A DNA stretch of 64,000 bases from Mesorhabditis belari (lineage: Eukaryota > Nematoda > Chromadorea > Rhabditida > Rhabditidae), in the NCBI GenBank assembly GCA_958450365.1, contig CAUEEP010000926.1, positions 496,001 through 560,000 on the forward strand. The letters are read 5' to 3'. The stretch's first letter is position 1. Each line of letters begins with the position of its first letter. The position numbers and the translations under genes were made by a program. Of this stretch, positions 1 to 10,700 are shown piece by piece. Under the pieces are notes generated by a model. That model saw only the letters and a list, made by a program, of their open reading frames with translations. It did no database searches and was not told the DNA's origin.

Positions 1-397
1 CGATCTTCGGGTACCCATGTGACTCCATTCATTCCTTGAAAGTCTATGATAGCTTTACTTATTCTTATTTGAGTACTTTTTCTTTCGTTTCTTTAGAGGA
101 AGTGGTTTGGTTTTTAAACTTTTGATATTTTTTCTTGCTTTTTCAAAAGCTTTCCGCATTTTCTAGTGAACTTTAAGCTTTGAAATCATTATTATTTATC
201 AGTATCGTCTTTGATTGTGACATATTTTGAATCTCATCGTACTTCTTGGATCTAGAGTGATCTTGATTAAGACTACTTTCTAAAAGCCATCTATATAGAA
301 ATAGAAAGTAGAAAATAGAAAGCTACTGTAATCAAACCGCAAGTTTACATTCAAAAAATGGTAATAAAGTAAAGAAATTAATGGTAAAAGACTTTTC
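1..397. other. AT-rich noncoding flank
   Basis: No exon-like frame, motif or repeat is recognised here. It lies upstream of the tRNA-like sequence and far upstream of the chemoreceptor gene. Confidence 0.5.
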
Positions 398-470
398 TCA
401 GGGGGAATTGAACCCTCGACTTTCTGCCTACCTGATGATGGATGCTCTACCACTGAGCTATCAGCATCTT
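398..470 (-). pseudogene. tRNA-like relic (minus strand)
   Basis: Read on the minus strand this has a textbook D arm (TAGCTCAGTGGTAGAGCA) and a B-box-like T arm (GAGGGTTCAATTCCCC) at tRNA spacing. The acceptor ends do not pair, and the anticodon stem has several mismatches, so no anticodon can be trusted. I read it as a decayed tRNA or tRNA-derived repeat. A small RNA library or a tRNA covariance-model scan would decide. Confidence 0.5.
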
Positions 471-651
471 GTTTACTCAAGAAGAAATAGGAAACACAAG
501 GAAGAAAGAGAGGGAAATACTCTAATTTTGTTATCATTGACTGAACCTTGTGATCCACTGAATGATATCAAAAATTGGGATGATTCGAATGTAAACTGGT
601 CGCTTCATTACAGTAGTTTAGTTAGCTCCCTCTGAAGTGAGGGAGATCAAT

Positions 652-723
652 TACGTTGTGGTGTAACAGTTAGCACCGTTCCCTGGTAAGCGAAAGCTCG
701 CGGGTTCGAATCCCGGCAGCGCA
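652..723 (+). tRNA. tRNA-like gene, apparent anticodon GGU, degraded
   Basis: Exactly 72 nt with standard tRNA spacing. The acceptor TACGTTG pairs with CAGCGCA (one mismatch, one wobble), the D stem GTGT pairs with GCAC, and the T loop is TTCGAAT in a stem with one mismatch. The anticodon loop CTGGTAA would give GGU (Thr), but its stem has two mismatches, and eukaryotic Thr tRNAs normally use AGU. It shares the TGGTAAGCG and GCGGGTTCGAATCCCGGC segments with the element at 53343-53440. It is either a tRNA pseudogene or one member of a tRNA-derived repeat family. Confidence 0.45.
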
Positions 724-879
724 AAAGTTTTCTGATCTGCCCTAGTTCCAACTGTTTGAGTGCATTTTAGAAAGTGCATTGGCCAAGAGGATCCCGTTTT
801 ACTTCTATCTAAACCATTCTTTTCTGTTATTCAACATTGATACAAATGTAGATAATTTTTATCACAAATCCAATCACAG

Positions 880-2545
880 ATGTCAATTCTCCCACTCGCG
901 ATCGTCAATGCCATCTATCGGTCGTTCATTTGCTTCGAGTTGGTCATTCACTTTTTTGGATTTGCCGCCACTCTCTTCTTTTTCGTCATTTTTTTCCGCT
1001 CACCGGTAAATTCAGAGCACAGATTGAAAAGCTCGCAAAATGAAGCTACAATTCTATAGTCATTGCTATTAGTCAAACATTTCACTGCTATAAAGCAAAC
1101 TTTGAAAATTCCGAATTTCAGGTATTTCACACAAATCTCCGATGGGTTTTGTACAGTTTTTGTGCGAGTTTTGCGTTGACCTCATTGATGCGAACGATTT
1201 TGTGCATTTTTCATATGTTTTTCTTGGAAGGTAGCCGATTTTCTACTATATATGAAAGAAATTTTGAATTTTCAGCTCTCCAAGCCTCGAGTAATACATT
1301 TTTGAGCAAGATTAGTGATTTCTTTTTACGGGCCAGAGATACGTGTTTGTATGCAGGTTGGTGAAGAGGAAAAGATCATTTTGAAAGTTTTAAATAGGAC
1401 GGTTTACTGTACATAATCACTAGCTTAGTGTAAATGGTTCGTGTAAGCATACTAATGTCTACTAGAGTCTCAAATGGATTACCGTAGCTCTGGATTACGG
1501 TAGTCTTTGGCTTACAGTAGCTCCCGAGGTTCAAAGGTCAATTATGTACACCTGATCGAACTCTACTCTTTCAAAAGCTAAACAAAATTTTTAGGTGCTC
1601 TTCATATGCTTCTGCTAGCCGGTGAACGCCTTCTCGCCACCGCAAAATCGAAAACTTATGAAAACGAGAGGCACCATCTCCCTTTTCTCATAGTCATTAT
1701 CATTATGGTGAGAAAAACAAAATTTCCCAAAAAGCAAAACTTTTCAGTGGAGTGCCTCAATCATTATGATGTTTTTCTTGAAAAACGGTAAGCGAAAACA
1801 AAACGATTATAGGATTTCAATCTTTAGGGAAACTTACGCAATACCTTTTTGCTGCTTTGTACGCGGTTTCCGATTTGGCGTCAATTGTTTTGATGATCAT
1901 TGTTTATCGTCTAAACTACAGTAATATCGTTTTGAATCAAGGAACTCTTGATATCAGTCACGGTTATCAGGTAGGAGAAAAAAAAGGTGGGAAATAAAAT
2001 CACACCAAAGCAGGTTCGAGAAAATGTCTCCACGTCGAAGCTTCTTAATCGAATATTTATAGCGATGGTGTTAATGACTTTTTCGGGTAAATCCCCAAAA
2101 ACATTTTGAAACAAAGACACACTTTTAGGCCTTGCGAGCTATTTTGGGTACCTTTACTACAATGACCCGTTGATTGTCCGATGTTTTGGCTTCCTATTCG
2201 ATACCACTGTCGCTTTACCAACCTTATTAGTTCCAACAATGCTTTTGGCAGGCAATGAACGAATGTGCAAAGAAGTCAAGCGATTTCTGCGCAAAAAGAA
2301 AGGTGAGGCAAAAGGATTCAAATTCAGCAAGCCTTCGATTAAATTCCAGGCAGACCATCACCCGTTGGCGCGCGAGCTACCAATCACTTTGTCGATTTTC
2401 AAGGGAGAAAAGTTCAATTAAAGGTTCGGTACCATATTAAACGTAGTTTTGATTTGAATTTCAGGTGGACAACGAACAGGAAGCCTACTTCACACTATAC
2501 CAAGCCCAATGGGAATGCCCAAACGGAAAAACAAATAACACCTAA
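880..2545 (+). CDS. Sre/Sra-type serpentine chemoreceptor
   Basis: Ten exons join in phase from ATG 880 to TAA 2545, giving about 335 residues. Exons: 880-1005, 1122-1230, 1276-1356, 1595-1707, 1748-1787, 1828-1970, 2014-2086, 2129-2302, 2350-2423, 2465-2545. Most exons hold one hydrophobic segment, giving about seven in total. Exon 4 encodes HMLLLAGERLLATAKSKTYE, the ER..AT...YE signature seen after TM3 in nematode Sre and related receptors. Later come a YQVREN stretch (residues about 200-210) and LLVPTMLLAGNERMCKEVKR after the last TM. The product would be a plasma-membrane GPCR of sensory neurons. All splice sites are GT-AG and no lesion was seen. The 3' end, from 2205 on, is part of the segment copied inverted at 38645-38977. 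The family assignment rests on motif recognition; the subfamily is less certain. Confidence 0.82.
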
Positions 2546-2717
2546 CTACATGTACAGTGTAAAAATGGATTTATTCCAAAAACGAAATAAAACATCGTGT
2601 AAGTGAAGAATTTTAACAGGTTTTTACTCAAACATAACAAATATTTGCAAAATCTAAAGGAATAACAAAACAAAGTAGATAAACGCGTTTTTTTTATTGC
2701 TTGTCCATGTTACCATG

Positions 2718-4655
2718 TTAATATTGTCCAAAGCGGCCCCGGGGACCTCCGCCGCGCGCCGATCCGGTTCCGTGTCGTGTTCCATTCCAGTTCCCCCGTT
2801 GTGGCCCATTCCAAGTTCCTCGTTGTACAAAATTTGTCCGTTCCGCATATTGATATTGACGTTTGATATTGTCCTCCTATCATAAACAAAAACTTAGAAT
2901 TCGATAAAATAAGAAACCTCATACTTGTAGATCATCACTTGCGGTTTACCTCTACGTGGGCTGACGAGAAGCACACTCTTTGGCGAAAGAGCGATTCCGG
3001 CAATGTACGGCTTCGCGCCCGGCTCTCCAAAAGTGTTGATTATGCAAATCGGTTGCAAGCGCTCATTGAATACCTAAATTTTGATTAAAAAATTAAGGAA
3101 TTTATTTTCACAAACATGTAGAGAAGATCCCCGTGCATCACCAACAATTACCCAGCCTTTGTCGTCAATCTAAACATTTATACGTATGTGAAAGCAACCA
3201 AAAAATTCACCATGATTCCAGAGCCATAGGCAATATAGCCAGGCGTGTTCGGTTTGAAAACATCTTCATTGAAGTACTCGTGCCTCAACACAAGCTTTTT
3301 CGCATTATAATCGACTTGATAGGATCTGACCATGCATTGATTTACGTGTCCCGTGTGCTCTAAACACCTTCAATTATTTGCAAATCCACAAAAAACAAAC
3401 TATATGTTCCAAGATCGGAGACTGCTAGGGTTCCTCGATGATAATGCAAAAACGAAACATTTCCAAATTGTAGCATTCCCAAGCTGTGATTGAGATGAAA
3501 TAAGGGCCTTCCATAGGTACACGAAAATAACAACTAAAACAGATGCAACTAAGCCTAACAAGTTTCAATAGGATACCTCATCACGAGCTGACTTCTTCGC
3601 GTTGATGCAGTGGATCTTTTTAGCGCCGGATTCATACGTAAAAAGCACTTCTCGCCTGGTATCAGCGGTAAGTCCTGAATGAAAAATGAGTGAATAACTG
3701 AAGAAAGATTTACCCCGAAGCTTCGTTATATTGTTTTTCTTTCCGTCGAATATTAAATTGTATACCCATGCTGCCTCGTACGAGCAGCCAATTATTTCGT
3801 CTCCGGCAATTACAGCGTAGCGAATTCCGGGGCTGACTATGGCTACCGCTTCAAGTGGCAACAATCCCGGGTAGGAAGTAGAAGAAATGAGATTGACACC
3901 GGCAAATAAGCCTTCATCGTTGGTGTTAAAGAGTGACACCTATATATTTCATAATGGTCAATTATCAAAAAACGACTAACCAAATTTCTTCCGCGAACAG
4001 CCACAGCATAAAAATCAGACGCAGCATCGTAAGTTCCCGAAAATCCGATGTCGCCTTCATTAAAGGTGTGCGTGTGAATTTGTCGCAGATGTCGTCGTGC
4101 TGAAAAATAACAGAGCTTTATAAATGGTTAAGATATCAACAAACCTGTTTGAGTGTCCTTGTCAATTTGAAATAGCTTTTCAAAGTCCAACGGGGCTAAA
4201 GTTAACTAGTAAGTAGCTTCAAATGAACTCTCACCATCTTGTTGGTTTGGCTCATCCTTGTCCTCCAAATGATCTGGAAAGTTGGTCACAGATCCATTGT
4301 TTGTTTTCGCGCTTGCTTCTTGGTGTGATGTTAATTCAAATTGACTAAGCGCCTCTTCGAATAGGCCAAAATTGAAGTTGCCTTTGCATTTCTTATGGGT
4401 TTCAGCTTCTTCCTTTTCCTGTGGGAGAGGAGAGCTCGTGGAAGAACTAAAATACCAAAATTATCGAAAAAATTGAAAAGTTCTATCCTTTTAAGACTAC
4501 CAATTGACAAAACACGACCCTATCCACCTGGCAATAATAGAAAAATAAACTTACCTTCCGGAAACATCGCAATTCACTTCTCGAATTGTATCCCAAATGT
4601 GTTTTCTCCATCCCAAGCCCGCACTTTTTGGAGAATCCTCGTTGATTCGTTCCAT
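2718..4655 (-). CDS. NHL-repeat beta-propeller protein, copy 1 (intact)
   Basis: Minus-strand gene of about 495 residues in eleven exons. Its ATG (4653-4655) lies 4 nt after a TTCTTTAG acceptor with no upstream exon, as in spliced-leader trans-splicing. The N-terminal 150 residues are acidic and polar (LEDKDEPNQED region) with no RING or B-box. The rest reads as propeller blades, clearest near the C terminus: GIMIDDKGWVIVGDARG, then LHVFNERLQPIC, then AGIALSPKSVLLVSPRRG, matching the NHL pattern of TRIM-NHL-type proteins. The last exon encodes a Gly/Arg-rich tail (GTGSARGGGPRGRFGQY), typical of RNA-binding RGG boxes. A role in RNA or protein binding is inferred. It converges with the receptor gene 172 bp away. 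Introns are 40-130 nt and GT-AG. A near-identical inverted copy is at 36533-38480. Confidence 0.7.
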
Positions 4656-4762
4656 TGATCTAAAGAATCATAATTAATGTAAGATCCAGCTAAAGTAATA
4701 TTAGATGAAAAAGGAAGAACCTTAAAACGCATTGTTTGCATACAGATGAACAAAAAAATGGG

Positions 4763-5072
4763 GGTACTTGTGGGGTTGGGGATCACTTTTTTTTGCGTAG
4801 ATTATGAATTTCACAGTGGGAGCTTGAGAAAATGCGTTTTAAACTGACACGCGGGATCCGAAGTCGCCGCCTTTATAGTGTACTTCACACTGTAATGTTC
4901 CTATAAGGGCTCAAAAGGAGCTTCATGAGCTTTTTCCTGCCCAAAGAGTTTTTCTGAAATAATTTAGAGTCCTGCGTGCAATTTGAGTAGAAAATTGGTA
5001 ATCTACGCGAAAAGTGCCCTAGAAAAAGCCCTTTTGAAGAAAAAAAGTATCCCCCCAACCCCACAAGTACCA
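4763..5072. mobile_element. MITE with GGTACTTGTGGGGTTGGGG termini
   Basis: The first and last 19 or so bases are inverted copies (GGTACTTGTGGGGTTGGGG). Inside, a second matching pair (GCGTAGATTA / TAATCTACGC) lies about 30-70 bp from each end. There is no ORF. It lies just upstream of the NHL gene start and may hold its promoter. An inverted copy sits at the same relative place in the duplication (36120-36426), and a truncated one ends at about 29605. Confidence 0.65.
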
Positions 5073-5610
5073 AAAAGGGATAAATTAGTCAAATATTTTA
5101 TCAAAGTTATTATTTATTTATTTATTTGCCTTAATGCTTAGGAAAACGATTGAGCGCCCCTGAAACTTTGAAAAATGTTTGAAATATGACTAAATGGATG
5201 GGTAACACAGAAAATAAAACAAACCAAACAACCAAATGAATTTTTCGATTGGGAAATCCGACGGAATGCGAAAAGTTGTAAAAATTTCAGTTGCACAACT
5301 GAATATCTTTAAATTTGTGGGCGTAAATGTGGATGTAATTTAGAAAACAAGTTTATTTTTTACGCAAAGAAGAGTTTTAAACACTTTAAACATCTAAAAC
5401 CAGTTACGAGATGTTTTCTTGACAAAATGGGATGGATTACCATAATAATTGTAATAGTAGCGCCCTCCCCCAGACTCGTAATCTAACTTCTTTTTAGAAA
5501 ATCATTTTTTTCTCAGTTCCTAGATTTTTCCCAACTACACTTTTGGTACCAAAAAATACTAGATTTCAAGCAGAGGGGCACTTTTTTTCGCAAAAACCAC
5601 TTTTCCCGGG
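5073..5610. repeat. Spacer repeat present three times in the window
   Basis: This noncoding segment recurs in reverse complement at 28968-29500 and 35590-36119 with few differences. It holds a (TTTA)n tract near 5110-5130 and ends in a transposon-like terminus with GGGGCACTTTTTTTCGC followed by ACCACTTTTCCC. An internal stretch near 5480 (TCTAACTTCTTTTTAGAAAA) also occurs near 43470 in an unrelated MITE, so the spacer itself is transposon-derived. Confidence 0.65.
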
Positions 5611-6130
5611 GTAACAGCGAAACTCACCTCAGCCCTTGGAGAATCAGGCGATAGCCAAGGAGCCACGTGCCTCTAAGGTGCGGAGCCAAAGCCTAGGCAA
5701 CTATAGGCGTCTATCATGTTATAGTCAAAAACCCCTGAGTGCAAACTATCGGCTCGTTTGACGAAAAAAATTTGGCTCCCCCCCCCCTAACTAGTATAGC
5801 CCCCAAAAATCTTTATTTTTTGCAGAATTTTAAAAATTCTAAAAATTGCGTTTTGATTAAAAATCGACCCTAATGATGTGATATTCGTACTCAGCGTACT
5901 CAATTACGCCGGGAAAAGTGGTTTTGGCGAAAAAAAAAAGTGCCCCCTCACAAACCTTCTTTTTGACTTTGGCAAGAAAGGTAAGGTTGGCAAGAAAGTT
6001 CGTAGAAAAAGTTTGGACGGTGATTTCTCAAAAACCAAGCCATGAATTCTTCCCAGATTTTTTGATAAACTTGGCTATATTTCAAAAAGTTTTTGACAAA
6101 AAAAATCAGAGTGGGCTTCAGGTAAAAAAA
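5611..6130. repeat. Palindrome-forming repeat segment
   Basis: Contains GGGAAAAGTGGTTTTGGCG (5910-5928), the inverted counterpart of the terminus at 5581-5610, so 5581-5930 looks like one element with opposed ends. It includes a repeated AGGCACGTGGCTCC-type motif around 5650. In copy 2 this segment is expanded into a large inverted repeat (35055-35345). No coding potential is seen. Confidence 0.55.
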
Positions 6131-6699
6131 TAAGAGATTTCTTCAGTTCGAGTGACTTGATCACTTTTTGAGTGACCAGCCTTTAGACAAGTTTTTAATG
6201 GGTTAGTGGATAGGCAATGGGTCCCATTCAAAACCTAAAATGAAGTACTTAAAATAGGGAAAATTTGTGATTAAGGCAAATTTTATTTAATGCTTTAACT
6301 TTTCAGAATGAACAGCATTTTAGTAAACACTCAGTGCCAAGAAGATGACACCAAAAAATGATTTTTTGAAATACAGCTTCTCTGTAAAAAATTTTTTGGC
6401 CAAAAATAGAGATTATAGAGCGTATTGCTCATTTATGCTAGCACTACCTCATAAGGAATCGTTTTTCTGACGCAAAAAGTGAGCTGAATTTAAGCTGGAA
6501 AATAATAATCTTTCAAAAATCTCTAAAATTTTAAGCGAAGGCTGCACTCATTTTTTACGAGTAATTTCTTGGAGTCACGTCGTAAATAATAGAATAAAAT
6601 GTTCTTGAATTGGTGGATTCGTTTTTAAGAAATTCCAGTCAAACTTTTTCCAAGAACTTTCCAACCTAATATAATTCATGTTCCTTGTTTTTTTTTAAT
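6131..6699. other. Noncoding 5' region of the methyltransferase gene
   Basis: AT-rich, with no recognisable exon. About 430 bp from near 6400 to 6833 is absent from copy 2, so if a promoter lies here copy 2 lacks it. Confidence 0.4.
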
Positions 6700-6784
6700 A
6701 TGTCTTTATTTTCAACGCCTAATGCCGGTCCACGGTCGTCCGAAGACGCAATCGAAAATCACCGCGAGGAGCCAACCGATGGTG
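6700..6784 (+). other. Candidate upstream exon, not joined to the gene
   Basis: An ATG at 6700 opens a high-complexity frame (MSLFSTPNAGPRSSEDAIEN and eight more residues) ending at a good GTGAGC donor at 6785. The phase after this donor (1) does not fit the acceptor at 7761 (phase 0), so an intervening exon would be needed and I could not find one. It may be a 5' exon of the SETDB1-like gene, an isoform, or chance. It is missing from copy 2. Confidence 0.3.
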
Positions 6785-6967
6785 GTGAGCTTTTATTTCC
6801 TTGTTACAATGGGGAAATGTTTCTTGTCTTCGATTAGGTCTTTTTGGCAGTTATCTAGGTACTCTTTTCGACTAAATTTAGCAATGAAAATCGTGCAAAG
6901 ACTTTCTTTCATCTCCTCAGTCCCTTTGACTACAAAGTACGACCCCTGTGTGTTTTTTTTGAAAAAC

Positions 6968-7710
6968 TTGCGCCAAATTTTTTGCGCAACTAGGTCTTTG
7001 GGGTAGACTAATTTCCGCCATTTTATTTGCGCAACAGGGTCGCAGGTACGTTTGCGCAACAAGGGTCATTTGCGCAACTTTAACACTGTATTAAGCACTC
7101 GGGTTTTTAATCATTATTTTCATTTTTGAGCTTTTTTATTGTTTTTTTAATGTTCTGCTATTTTTTTATGAAATCTTCCAATTTTTTGCGCAATCTTCCA
7201 ATATTTATCTAAATTAGTCCTTTCTAGGAGCTAATAACCATTAGTAAAATATTTTATTGCTTTAACAAAAAAGTGCAACCGATAACAATGAAAGTTAGGA
7301 TAAGAATAGCAATGAAATTTAGGAAAACAATAAAAATCAAATTTTTTTAATATAAGTCAAAAGCTGAGAAAGATGTTGCACAAAATAGCAACCGGGCAAG
7401 CGACCATTAGAAATAGCAGTAAAACGTTGCTTTTGTCGAGCCAACACAGTTTTCTTCCGTGCGTAGTTTTGTCTAACAGTGAGATTGATAGCCGATGAAA
7501 GCTTGAAACGGTTGATTATTTGCGTCATTTCTTTCTAAAGTCTGACCGCAGTATGCGATGGATGCGGATTCTAGCAAACCTTCAACGCTTTAGAAAGCGC
7601 ACCACTCTGCTTTCGCCCTAGTCCCTTAAAAACGTCAAAAAAAGTTGCGCAAACGTACTGGCGCAAATGCGCCTGTTGCGCAAATAAAATGGCGGAAATT
7701 AGCCTACCCC
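6968..7710. mobile_element. MITE insertion absent from copy 2
   Basis: The ends are inverted repeats: GGGGTAGACTAATTTCCGCC at 7000 and the reverse complement of GGCGGAAATTAGCCTACCCC ending at 7710. Both continue with ATTTTATTTGCGCAACAGG or a close variant. Another 32 bp with a GCGCAA motif precede the left end. The sequence AAAAAC occurs on both sides (6962-6967 and 7711-7716) but only once at the matching site in copy 2 (29812-29817), consistent with a target-site duplication. There is no transposase. A shorter relative is at 41600-41850. Confidence 0.75.
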
Positions 7711-7773
7711 AAAAACTGAGTTCAACCAGGGTTTATATTCATTCACTAGATCCTTTTTTAGATCCCGGTTCGA

Positions 7774-10700
7774 ATGAATGTGCCACCGAATGATCCCAAT
7801 TTGGGAGACATAAAGGTCTGCAACTTTTTAAAAAATGGTAAATAATTTGTTTAATTTTAGCTATCCGACGTTAATGCGCTTCGTGCTGAACGAGTGAGCT
7901 CGGACGATATTCAACTCACTTTAACTTCGAAGGAAACCGAAGATGCTAAAGAGGTACTTTAATACATTAAATTGATTTTATGAATGGTAAATCTTAGTTA
8001 TGTGATCAATTTTTTGATTGGATCCTCAACTTGGATAATCTGGAGCAGTTGCAAACGATCAATTTTCAAGAGAGCACGCCCGTTTACCCGTCCACGGTTA
8101 ATTTAAAATTTATATGTATACGTATGCTTTAGGAGGCAGAAGTAAAGCTGTTTGATGTTGGAAAAACGACAACTTGGCTGGACCACTTTTTGAATGGGAA
8201 AACGCTGGAAGACATTGAGGTAAATCTAGTTTATTAATTGTGAGTAAAAATAAAATCTTAGGTGATAGCGCATGTCGACATGAAGATCGTGCTACTTGGG
8301 CTTGTGGAAGCAATTTGGAAAGGTGTTACCAGGGGCGATTAAGAAACTTTTTTATTTAGAAGAAAATCGTCGCAATGTATCTATTGAGCCTTTACTCCAA
8401 TTGGCCGAAGTAGATTGTTCAATAGCCAAAGTGAGCGTTAAAGCTAATTTTTTTTCTTGTTGTTGTTTTAGCATGTTTACAACTTCGTTACACTTGGAGG
8501 CAGAAATGATGAAAAGACTCCGTTTTGCTTATTCTATGTGAGGATTTTTCCCACTCAACAAAATCACAAAATACTTTTTTAAGAAACTGTTCGTGTCTCC
8601 TTTGACAGCAGCCGTTGCCTTACTCCTAGCGCGTGCCGAATTGTCAGCATGGCATCTAAAAGTTGACTGGGAAAACGTTAGACTTTTCGAATATTCGGCT
8701 GCTGAGTACAAAGAAGTTAGTTTTACAACTAGGTAAAATATAGTTTTCCTAGGCTTTGGAATCACTTGACAGGGACTTAGCCGTTCATTTTTCAACAAAC
8801 CCGACTCTTGATCCATCTTGTATCGATGCGCGACTAGAGTGAGTTTCGTTTGTTCTTTTTTATTCAAACTTCAAACTTCAAACTTGTTTTAGAGAAATAG
8901 CTGCCATGGGGAGAGAGTTTGAGGCGTTAACGAAAGTCACCGAGCCCGAGTACGAGTCCTGGGTTAAAGAATCCGCAGCGATGCTGGAAGATATCACAAA
9001 TATGGTCAGTTCGGTTCTATCAGTTTCGATTTGAACGACTGTTTAGCGTGCCGAGTTGGGGCAAGTCGCTACAAGACACGCTCGAATTGCCGAAGAAACT
9101 TGGCCAGATAATCTATCACGCAGTCCACCGAGAACGCAAGAAGAGAACAACAAGGTTAGATTGATTTTCTCAAAATCTCTATGTTTGCCTAGATGAGCGA
9201 GGAGATTATCGATTTGGCTCGCCAAGCCGAACAAATTCACATTCCAAAGGTAGAAACCCAAAATCGAATTTTAAATTGTCGTTATTTAGCCTGCAATCAC
9301 ACTCAAAATCGGCGAGCTCGCGAACTTTAACCCTGGTGTAACAGTTTTGGCGCGACGTGAGCCCAAGGATTCGATGCCATTTGAGAAAGCTAATGTCGTC
9401 GCTGTTCGGGTTAGTTTAAAGTCTTTTGATAAAACCGAGTTGTTGCGTTTAGACGTTTGGATCTACCTACATTCTCGAATTCATCTCCGACAGGGTTAAA
9501 GTGAGCTTTGAGCATTTGTTTTTGCTAAAATTATTCTTTCAGAAAGAAGTCGGCATTGAAGATATGGCCTATTTTCAACTGAAGACCACTGATGATTTTG
9601 TGGAGGGAATGCGTGTTTGTGCGAAGGTCAGTATAATTTCTGCGAATGTATTTTGAATTGATTGCAGATAAGACATCCCAATCCACCAAAACAACAATAT
9701 CCTGGTGATGGATATTTCTCTGGAACAATCTCGAATAGGCCGTCAAGTGTGCACAACTACGAATATTTGGTAGGTTTTTCATGCTGTTTTCATAACACTT
9801 GTTTGATTTTTGGTTTTCTTTGACGATAATTTCGACGAGTATGTGAAGCGCGATGTTATCAAAGTTATGGCTCTTCAGCCAGTGGAACGGGGAATAATTG
9901 ACAAACGAAAAGCTGGCAGCTTAGTCCGGTACAAATTAATTTTTGAAGGCATCATACTTTTTTATAGAAACAGCAACAAAAAGCGGGAATTTCTCAATCT
10001 CTACTTCAACGCTTATCCAGATTGGGGTCTTGTCCGTCTGCGCAAGAGTGATGCTCAACAAAACACTAGAATTGCTGTTAGAAACAGGTAAGCCACGTCA
10101 TCGATCGTTTTGATAATTCTAAACAGGGATGGTGCTCAATGGTCAGCAATTGTGATGGATATTGATCGTCACATGTGTTTATTGAGATTTCCCCCACTTG
10201 GAAAAAGCGTTGGTTTTAAAAAGATTTTTTCAAATCGAAAAGTTTAGGTTGGAAGCGGCGCTACTTGTGTGGTGCGTAATTGCACGAGTCATTACCATCT
10301 CGACGAAAGGCTTTATAGAGGATCTGATAGATTCCATCAAGTGGTAAGGCGTTATAACTAGCAGATAAATCTGTAAATAATATTTTGAATTACTTAAAAA
10401 ACTATGGTATTAACAAATTGTTTTAGGAGCAAGGCTTGAAACAACTTGAACTCGGTCAAACTGCGGTGTCAAATCTAACCAGTGGCCGCTCTCGGCATCA
10501 ACGATCAATGCTCGAAAGTGCTGTGCCGCTGTATACTCTTGAAGATCGACCCCGGGGCAACGATGCAAGAAAGACAAGACATCCGAATACCGTAAGTTTG
10601 CATATCATAGCTTTCAGTTACTAAAACATTAGGTGCGCAAAACTTCAGCGCCCACAGGGATGGTTCCAGCCGTTCAAAAATCACACCAATTCGCTTCGGA

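Noticed and set aside
7337..7528. 63-residue ORF inside the MITE at 6968-7710
   Set aside because: No family likeness and no counterpart in the related element at 41600-41850.
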